64,000 nucleotides of DNA from Craspedostauros australis. Lineage: Eukaryota; Bacillariophyta; Bacillariophyceae; Mastogloiales; Achnanthaceae. The stretch is from assembly GCA_026770025.1 (NCBI GenBank), contig JAMXDE010000003.1:1674001-1738000 (forward strand), read 5' to 3'. This document shows positions 1-7,567 of the stretch, one piece after another. The notes beneath the pieces were generated by a model. The model saw only the letters and a program-made list of their open reading frames with translations. It searched no databases and was not told the origin of the DNA. The position numbers were made by a program, and so were the translations under genes. Position 1 is the first letter of the stretch. Each line of letters opens with the position of its first letter.

Positions 1-483
1 AATGATGGTCGAAATCAGGATGCAGTAGACCGACGTATTCATCGTCTGATGTGGTGTCCATGACGGTGTCTGCGGCTTGAGACCGGGCGATGTCTGCTGT
101 AGCTGCTGCTGCTGTTTGGATTGCTGCATCACGATGCTCATTTGTTCCTGGGTGAGACGGAACTTCTTGCGGATTTGTTCGAGCTGTTCCGGTGGTATGT
201 CATCGCCAGCCCACGGTTGTGTCTGCGCTGCTTTCGCTTCTTGTTGATTCTGTGATGGTGACGATGGCGTGACGGTGGCGTTGTTACTGGCTGTGTGGCT
301 GCAGCTGCGCAGCTTTGCAACATCTTCATCGTTCACGCGAGTGAAGCGAGAGAGAACCGCCAACCACACCACACCGATCACGAGGCCGGCAACGAAATGG
401 ACGATCAGCTGAATCCCGCTGTCCTTCGTGGTGTTCGAATCGAACCAATACTCTTGGGGGAGCAAGTTGTTAGGATTGGCCAT
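1..483 (-). CDS. Membrane protein, N-terminal part (runs off window)
   Basis: An ATG at 481-483 opens a reading frame that stays open to the window edge (161 codons). The protein starts MANPNNLLPQEYWFDS and has one clear membrane segment at about residues 25-45 (QLIVHFVAGLVIGVVWLAVL). A polar stretch and a charged helix follow (PPEQLEQIRKKFRLTQEQM), then a Gln-rich tract. I do not recognise the family. The last ~45 codons are doubtful. In another frame the same DNA reads as an acidic tail (DTTSDDEYVGLLHPDFDHH), so a small intron or a frame change may lie in the CAG-rich tract near 75-135. The gene points left, divergent from the next one. The coding start is fairly secure, the function unknown. 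Confidence 0.6.
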   Translation of the reverse strand, partial: MANPNNLLPQEYWFDSNTTKDSGIQLIVHFVAGLVIGVVWLAVLSRFTRVNDEDVAKLRSCSHTASNNATVTPSSPSQNQQEAKAAQTQPWAGDDIPPEQLEQIRKKFRLTQEQMSIVMQQSKQQQQLQQTSPGLKPQTPSWTPHQTMNTSVYCILISTII

Positions 484-1617
484 CTTTGCGTCTTGTCATC
501 TCCGGGGGATGTAGTGGCGGTGGCGAAGCTGCTGTTGCGAGCCAAGTGTGGCGATGCTCTGCGGTCAATCTTGCTTTTTGTGGTTGAAGTGGCTGAAATG
601 GTTGAAGTGGTTGAAGTGTGATGTTTGGTTTCGTTCGTGTTTCTCTTCCGCTTTCTTTGTTTGGATCGTGGACTGACGTCCCAAATCCGGAATGGGGTGA
701 ACGGTAATGATTCTAAATCGTATTATTCGAATTTGGATTCTGAATCATGCGAAAGACAAAATGCGAACCAAATCCATCGGGAGTCATGGGTACCACGTTT
801 CATCCCACCAATGTCAGACAGATGATGGATCTGGCTTGTTCTTTTCGGTTCCCTTCGATAAGTGGAAGTTGGGTTGCTTGTCGCAGCCAATGACGGCTTG
901 CCTTCGTTGGTGTTCGAAGACGATCGCGCTGTCGCCAATGTAGTTATGGTATCGAGCATGTCATGTCGTATCCATGTCCCAAACGGACGCTACGTTGTGC
1001 TCCTTTGTGCATCGGTGGCCAACAACCAATCGGTTTGTCGAATCTTCTGCCGCGTTGAGAGGAAACGCGTGACAGTCGTTTATTGGCAGTCTCCGCACGA
1101 CGACGGACCATGAATCTGTGTTTGCCACAGTCTTATGGGCGAACGTATGGAGGCCAGACGAAGCTACCACAAAGATTGGAACGAGAACGAAGCCAAGAAG
1201 AAGGCGCGATTTGTCGTGGATCGGCGCAAAACAACGTATCGACGAAAATCCTTCGCGTCGTTTCGTTGCTTTCCGGATGGCAACGTATCGGAAGAGAACA
1301 ACGGCAGCATCCTCACCGCGCAACAAACCACGATACGCAACGCGCGGATTGTACACGCACAGCACAATTGCGAACGGATACGGTAGGTCGTACGAGTTAG
1401 GCGGTACGTCGCGAGCCAACACGCGGAGAATCAGCATCGAGAAACGTCGTGTTTGCCACCAGACCTCGAGGCACCAAGTGGCGCGGCGCATGCGTGCCAT
1501 GCACACACGGATAGATTCAGACCGCATCTTGCGTCTTCTTGTATCCAGATCCTCGTGTTGTCATTGCACCCAATCCATCAGCAAACCAGCAGCAACGGCC
1601 AACGACCAGCAACAACC
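484..1617. promoter_or_regulatory. Divergent intergenic region
   Basis: This lies between two divergently transcribed genes and should carry both promoters and 5' UTRs. No coding sequence is supported; the longer open frames here are basic, without domain character, and overlap antisense to one another. No TATA box or other defined element was identified. Confidence 0.4.
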
Positions 1618-2769
1618 ATGACCATGAATACTGCCAACACCACCGGAGGCAACAAAGAGGAGCCAATGGCACCGTTGCCAAAGAGGGTCGTTGCCACGTT
1701 GCTCACGCAGGAACGCGATGATTTCCAAGACCCAGAATGGCGCCGAATCAGCAATCCAGCGATTCGTGTTTGCAGCGAAGCCATAAAAAATCGCGATACT
1801 GTTGTTGTTGCCGATGCGGCTGCCTCCGAATCTCGCTCCGAATCTACTGTGATTGCATTGGCATCTCCGTCGACTTGCGCTCACACTCGTCCCCGACAAA
1901 CGCAGCACCAGCAGCAGCAACAACAACACGAGGAACAGCAACCACGCCAATCAGATGCTGGTCCTCTTAAAAGTCCAACAATGACCAACTCCCACACCAA
2001 ATCAGTGTCCTTCCATTCCCCATCGCTCACTGCAACCCAAGCCATCCCGAATCGGATGGACTATGACTACGAGCAGAGAGCTTCGATGTGGATCACTCCG
2101 ATGGAGTTCCGCAGCATGATGGCGGACTGCCATCGCGCCGTGCACTACTTCGTCCAGGAACGACGGTGGAACGAGAGTCAGGCCTCCTCAAGCGCAAGTA
2201 CGAGTGTAAGCGAATCGGGCGGCGGCAGCAGCAACAAAAGACAGCGCCGTTCGCTCGACCGTCCCACCATCTCAACGAAGGCAGGCAGCTTTGGCAAGGG
2301 TCGCACGACATCACCAGGAGCAACCACCGAAGCGGACGCGGAGATGACCAGCCGCGGTTTGGAGTCCGCCTTTCCTGATCTCGCGTCGCAGCGCGCGAAC
2401 CGAATCCGAACATCGGTCAGAGCTGTTCTTGATCGACAGGAGCAAATCAGATCTCGCTGCGAACGCCCCCATGGCGACCTCGCTTCTGTCTACACCACGC
2501 ACACAGCCGAAGCAGTCCAAATCGCGCTGGACCGCGCCCGCACAGATCAGATGGATGCCATCCGTATCAACTTGACGGATGACATAGCCACCACGCTTCA
2601 GATCGCTGCCGCTATTACGCAAAGACGGGAGTTGGTGTTGGCATTGCAACATCAAGGCGAATCCCGCATGAAGCGATTCGTCAAACGCGTGCGTCGCTTG
2701 AAGCAAAAGGCATCCACGTTCCTGCCGCCTCGTGGTGCGCGATCGAGGGTGCCTATTCGAAGCGCTTAG
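1618..2769 (+). CDS. Uncharacterised diatom-type protein (REASMW/RGLE-like family)
   Basis: This is a 383-residue intronless protein. The frame extends upstream, but the first ATG in a protein-like context is at 1618, just after non-coding-looking sequence. The N-terminal third is polar with a Gln tract. The middle has a pattern I associate with a large uncharacterised diatom family: KSVSFHSP, then YEQRASMWITPMEF with a downstream helix (DCHRAVHYFV), then RGLE (about residue 240). A helical region with an AVLDRQEQ signature and regularly spaced small residues follows. The C-terminus is strongly basic (RMKRFVKRVRRLKQK). No enzyme motif, signal peptide or membrane segment is visible. The basic tail would suit nucleic-acid binding or nuclear targeting, but that is inference. 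Coding status is good; function unknown. Confidence 0.7.
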   Translation: MTMNTANTTGGNKEEPMAPLPKRVVATLLTQERDDFQDPEWRRISNPAIRVCSEAIKNRDTVVVADAAASESRSESTVIALASPSTCAHTRPRQTQHQQQQQQHEEQQPRQSDAGPLKSPTMTNSHTKSVSFHSPSLTATQAIPNRMDYDYEQRASMWITPMEFRSMMADCHRAVHYFVQERRWNESQASSSASTSVSESGGGSSNKRQRRSLDRPTISTKAGSFGKGRTTSPGATTEADAEMTSRGLESAFPDLASQRANRIRTSVRAVLDRQEQIRSRCERPHGDLASVYTTHTAEAVQIALDRARTDQMDAIRINLTDDIATTLQIAAAITQRRELVLALQHQGESRMKRFVKRVRRLKQKASTFLPPRGARSRVPIRSA

Positions 2770-5589
2770 TTGGCTGCATCTTCGACAGCATGCATACCTC
2801 CTTCCTTCCAACCTTGCTTTCTCCTTCCATCACGACCATCGGAGGTCGCTGACTCTGCTGGCGGACACTCGCCAGTGCTATGCATATTATACATCATACC
2901 TATCATACCCTGCTGTACTCTACGAGCTATATACCAGACGTACCACATGGTACGCACCAAGTGCATATGGGCCAGTGCCTTCTACGATCTACTCAAGACA
3001 TCTATCAATATTCTACATACTCAACACGAAAGTGTATTACTTCACCACCTCGACGTCATGTCTCCTGTCCGGTGTCATCCCGCTGCGCAATTTACGTGAT
3101 CGTGATCGCGCCCATACGCCAGTAATAGTATGTGTGTGCCAGCATGAGCACCTCACCAGCACTTCCATGCACCCTCCATCGCTCGCTCGTTGTCTTTGCT
3201 CGCCTTGGGCCAACTGCGATGCAGTCGATGGGCTGTTGATCGCTGTGACGAATCGCTGGTCTGTTACCTGCATCACTCTTCTGAAAGCCCAGGATACTCG
3301 AACAGCGCCCTGTAGAAGTCGGACATTGACCTGCGCAATGCCCTTGCAATTCATTTGCAGATTTGTTAGGGAAAGAAGGTGAAAACGATGCGTATGATCA
3401 CTGAGTTCTTGCAGACCGCAACGGATGCTCTACCTCCGACACAACCTGGCGGTAGAAGATGTAGGCCAACATGCATGCTTGGACGTACTCGTACCATAGC
3501 TCGTACTGTGTCATGACACCCCGCGTGGCGGGAACTACCCGCCGAATGACCAGCTGCAACCGGGAAGGTGCGGTGGGTGTCGCATCCCTTCTTGAAGGAC
3601 CATTCATTGCATGGTCCCCTTGCAACTATCCATGCGAAAATACATGCCAGTGTCACTCATGTATGATACATCATACATACGTGGAGCAGACAGCAATAAA
3701 TGACAGACGTATCGAAGAGAAACGAGTACGAAACGAGCACGAAACGAGGAATCAAGGCCGTTTCAAGAGTTCTGAACATCAGATTTGGATTGTACCGTAA
3801 ACGTACGAGTAGAAGCAAACAGCGACGGTGCGAGATGCAAGTCGAGTACGTGCACCGCTCTGGCAGTCTTCACACATCCAGACAGGCGTTTTCGGAGACG
3901 GCACGGTCTCAGACCATATAAACCATGCATGTGCATGGTCCAAGATGTGAATGGAGTATGCACGGAGTATGCACAAGTACAATGTGGATACAGCACGAAA
4001 GGCGCTGCCACCAACCACGCACCGATGCTTTCTGCAGTTGATCTTCATGCAGGCCGTCAACACAGCCCCGTTGCCCTTCCGTGCCACTAATGCCAGTAGG
4101 GAAACTGTAAGTGGCCATTGGGCATCCCTCGAGTTGTCATGCTGCGTATAGTATGTGGTTGAGATGACGAAGACACGCTATTCGGCCTTGCACTCTTTCT
4201 GGAGGGTGAGGGGAGAGAGAGAGAGCGGCGATGGTGTTGATGATTCGCGGTTGCGGACGCGGTTGCGAAACACGAGCTTTGTGGAGTGATGAAGGCAACA
4301 CCAGCACGCGTAACCGTAGCAAAACGTCCATTCGTGGGTACTGAGATCGTAGTATGATTGAGGAGTGTGGGGTATCAAATGTGTATTGTTGGCTCTGCCA
4401 AGACCGCTGGTTGTGAGGTTAGTCCGATCGGTCGGAGGGCGGGAGTGCTTCACGCTTTCCTTGCCGGCGTGCGCTTCGCGCACAAATTTTGACGTCAGAG
4501 GAATGATAAATCGTGTTGGCAACGCACGAATGGTTCCACATGTTGGGTGTGACGCTTTGTCTGGAATGGTAGTAGCTTGTGCTCTACGCGCGGTACAAGA
4601 CAGGGAGTCGCTGACTCCGAAGAAACGCCAGGCACCACCCCTTGGGCGCTTGAGTTCGCTCCCAATCGTCATGACCCGTCCACACAAACGACGGACACAA
4701 CCAGAATTAGTGGTCTTCCCTCTCTGCGCGCACCCGCCGGATCCTCGGGACATTGTGGAAGAATTGTCACCGGAGCCTCATCAACCTCAACCACTTTCGC
4801 CGCCACTGCCACTGCCACTGCCACCGTCACCAACGCACGAGTCCATACCAATACCAATACCAATGCAGACACTCTCGTGCTCTTGGATTATCCCTTCATG
4901 ACCCAGGGCCTATAGTGAATCCAAATAGCAAAAAAATTTCACGGAATCTTCCTTTTAACGTCAACGTTTACATGTAACATATCACTTTCTTCATACCTGA
5001 AGAAAGCTTGAGAGATGGGCGATCCAGCCATGTGTCGCTTTCGATGGGGTTGTTAGGATGCTTGTGTCGCAATCAGAGCCTGAACTACTCGTGAATCGTT
5101 TTTTGGCCAGCGGGACTGTCGCGAACCTGTTCAGCAACACGCAGATTGTGGGCGAAATCGCATTGCTTCCGGTAAACTGCCGGACATTGAGATTCGGACA
5201 TACTGTTCGCGAAGGGAAGAACACAAATGATCGTGAGTGCGACGTTATTAGTCATGGTTGTCATGTCCTTTTGACATTCTCGTCGCGACTCGTATCTGAA
5301 TGGTGTCCATACATGCCTTGAAATAGGACACCTTTTCAAAACGTGCTCTAAATAGGGCACGCTTTGTTTCTCTACATCTGAGAGACACTTCAATCATGTA
5401 TTGACAATTTGAAACCGTCGGAGACGACGTCCTCACCACGACTAGATAATTCGCATTCACTACTATTGTCCGTAAATGTACTTTCAATGTTGTCCGTTAG
5501 TACGATAGTCCGTTTTGCTGGAAGCCCCATGATGGGAAGCGACAGCATTGCCGATAGTGCTGCTACTTGAAGGCCACAAAATTTCTGGC
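2770..5589. other. Intergenic, no supported gene
   Basis: About 2.8 kb without a convincing gene. The open frames are short, mutually antisense and lack domain signatures. Short simple repeats occur at about 4799-4825 (CCACTG units) and 4845-4865 (ACCAAT units). Motifs of the GTAC/CTCG kind recur, for example around 3483-3512 and 3720-3860. Confidence 0.5.
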
Positions 5590-5609
5590 CTAGTGCCTCA
5601 AAGAGCCGG
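5590..5609 (+). repeat. Left terminal inverted repeat
   Basis: This 20 bp arm is the exact reverse complement of 6543-6562. Confidence 0.75.
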
Positions 5610-5624
5610 CTGTAGCCAAACAAA

Positions 5625-5648
5625 TTGGCGATGTTTGGCGATGTTTGG
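5625..5648 (+). repeat. Left iteron array (ATGTTTGGCG units)
   Basis: The 24 bp are made of about two and a half ATGTTTGGCG units and are exactly inverted at 6509-6532. Such subterminal repeats in DNA transposons often bind the transposase; that role is inferred here. Confidence 0.6.
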
Positions 5649-6504
5649 ATCACAGAAACTGCTCTGTAGAATGTAGTACATTTTCTACGTAAGTCCCGAA
5701 CAAAAAAAGGCTAAGAACAGCATCAACCAAAGTTAAACTCTCCGGACTTAGCTCGTGTGCGTGTTCCTGTACTCGTCTTTCTATTGTAGTATCGTATATA
5801 ATATATATATACAATCCTAAAGTTTGGTGTCTGTTGCTCTCCTGCTCGGTGAGCGCTGATGTGATCTGTCAAGCACCCCCATCATTCACGGACGTTTTTG
5901 GCTTCTGGTTGGCTTGTTTTCCTGTTCTGGTTGTTCCAAACAACTGATCCAACCATCGATGACGTCATGATGACGCTAGCATTGGAACCAGAATTCTCCA
6001 AACTTGCCGCCGAAATTGGGGATCCGAGTGGTCAAATATCGTTCCGACCTCCATGGGAGCACTAAACGCAAGCATATCTCCATACCATCGCACTCAAACT
6101 CAATATATACCATATGGTTGTGACCGCCTCGGAGAGAGCATTCTTAAATGATATATATTGTACAGATTGAGCCAAAGACCGCTAAGTCCGGAGACTTCAA
6201 AGATGGAGAGTCGAATTTCTCGAAAAAAGAGGCAAGATCCTACCGGACTCCTGTAGAATTCTACTTGTAGCCAAACATCGCCAAACAAAACCCGGTCCGT
6301 CCGTCGTCCGAGGGCAAAACCACACCAAGGGGGTCAACAAACACAAAAAGATCGACTAGATAGTAGTAACAACAAGATAATGCTATTGCTTGCCTGGATA
6401 GCCCTGAGTCTTAAGTTTAGGTAGATGCAAAGAGATATTCGATTGAGTGTCTATAACTTTAAGTCTGAGTTTGGGAAAAACGGGTCCAAAATCTGTAGCC
6501 AATC

Positions 6505-6537
6505 ATCGCCAAACATCGCCAAACATCGCCAAACATT
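6505..6537 (-). repeat. Right iteron array (CGCCAAACAT units)
   Basis: Three consecutive CGCCAAACAT units lie here. Positions 6509-6532 pair exactly with 5625-5648. Confidence 0.6.
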
Positions 6538-6542
6538 TGGGT

Positions 6543-6562
6543 CCGGCTCTTTGAGGCACTAG
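6543..6562 (-). repeat. Right terminal inverted repeat
   Basis: This 20 bp arm is the exact reverse complement of 5590-5609. Confidence 0.75.
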
Positions 6563-7567
6563 AAAGAAACACTCCAAAGACGGTCAACAGATCTTCAGCT
6601 TATGCGGATTCCATATCTGCAAAGAAAATTGGGGTATCTACCATGGAAGGTGTTGAAGTAAGGTAAAACATAATTTCAGTGGTTCCCAACGATAGCATTA
6701 GTAATGAAGGTACCGATTTAGTTGTTTACGTAGGCTGCGGTAGGACAAACGCGTTCAAAATTTAACACGGGCCGAAAAAAAAGGATATAATGAACGCGTT
6801 GGACCCGGGTCGTTAAGGGATAGAATACTATACTATACTCTCGCCGGATACTTGCACGAGTGGCTCGTACGCGCACGCAGCACACAACAGAGTATTATTA
6901 TAGTCGTAATTGATCGTACCAAACCATTACGAATAGGCAGACTCACACCAAGAAACATAGTCGTACGTCAGGTAGATCGCACTTGCCAGCGCCAGGGAGC
7001 TGTCTGGATCCCAAAACGCCGCCTCCCCTGTATCGGCATTCTAATGCCAATGGTATGGTACCACAGCATACAGAAAACACACTCGTACCCCAGCATCAAC
7101 ACGGGCCTGCGCCTCTCCAGAGTGTGCCATACGAGCACGAGCACGAGCACGAGCACAAGTACACTCCCCGCTCACTCGACTAATTGATCGACTGATCGAT
7201 TGACTGCCCCACCACTCGCAGAGAGACACAGACGGTGGGACCCTCATCACAGATCGCGCCTCATCCAACTCGTGGACTACCTCTTGCGTCTCCACATCCT
7301 CGTATAACACCCGCCCCGCTCCAACAGCAGCAGACACAATTGCACACAACTCGTTCGATCTACGACTGGAGTGGTCTCACGAGGCAAAGGTGCCAGGATA
7401 CGGGTACGAGCACGGGCACGGAAAAGCCACACCAAATCCTTGGCCACGAAATCGAAGCCAACTTGGCGAACGAAAGGACAAGAAAGGTCGCATCGTGGCC
7501 GCTCCCAACACAAGCAACAGCCCAGAGAGCAAGAGCTTCAAGAGCAAAGGACGACGAAAGAACGGCG
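6563..7567. promoter_or_regulatory. Upstream region of the histidine kinase gene
   Basis: No gene is supported. A GAGCAC tandem lies at about 7134-7156, and a TAGAATACTATACTATACTC stretch near 6824-6843. The kinase frame is open upstream to 7235, but no in-frame ATG precedes 7568, so this is treated as leader. Confidence 0.4.

Larger units (their letters stand above)
5590..6562. mobile_element. Putative non-autonomous DNA element with nested inverted repeats (MITE-like)
   Basis: The ends are a perfect 20 bp inverted repeat: CTAGTGCCTCAAAGAGCCGG at 5590-5609 and its reverse complement at 6543-6562. Just inside lies a perfect 24 bp inverted pair built of ATGTTTGGCG units (5625-5648 and 6509-6532). 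A third inner pair of 13 bp (CTCCGGACTTAGC) is at 5740-5752 and 6181-6193. Another TAGCCAAACATCGCCAAAC copy is at 6267-6285. No transposase reading frame is present. If TA is the duplicated target, the true termini start at GTGCC; CTAG as a 4 bp duplication is also possible. The inverted repeats are directly visible; that this is a transposon is inference, since only one copy is seen. Confidence 0.5.

Noticed and set aside
961..1527. 188-residue minus-strand open frame
   Set aside because: It has unusual composition with no domain, overlaps other equally long frames, and lies in a divergent promoter region.
4178..4901. Two overlapping antisense frames (4178-4753 minus, 4365-4901 plus)
   Set aside because: They shadow each other, neither has a recognisable motif, and the plus frame ends in simple-repeat Pro-Leu.
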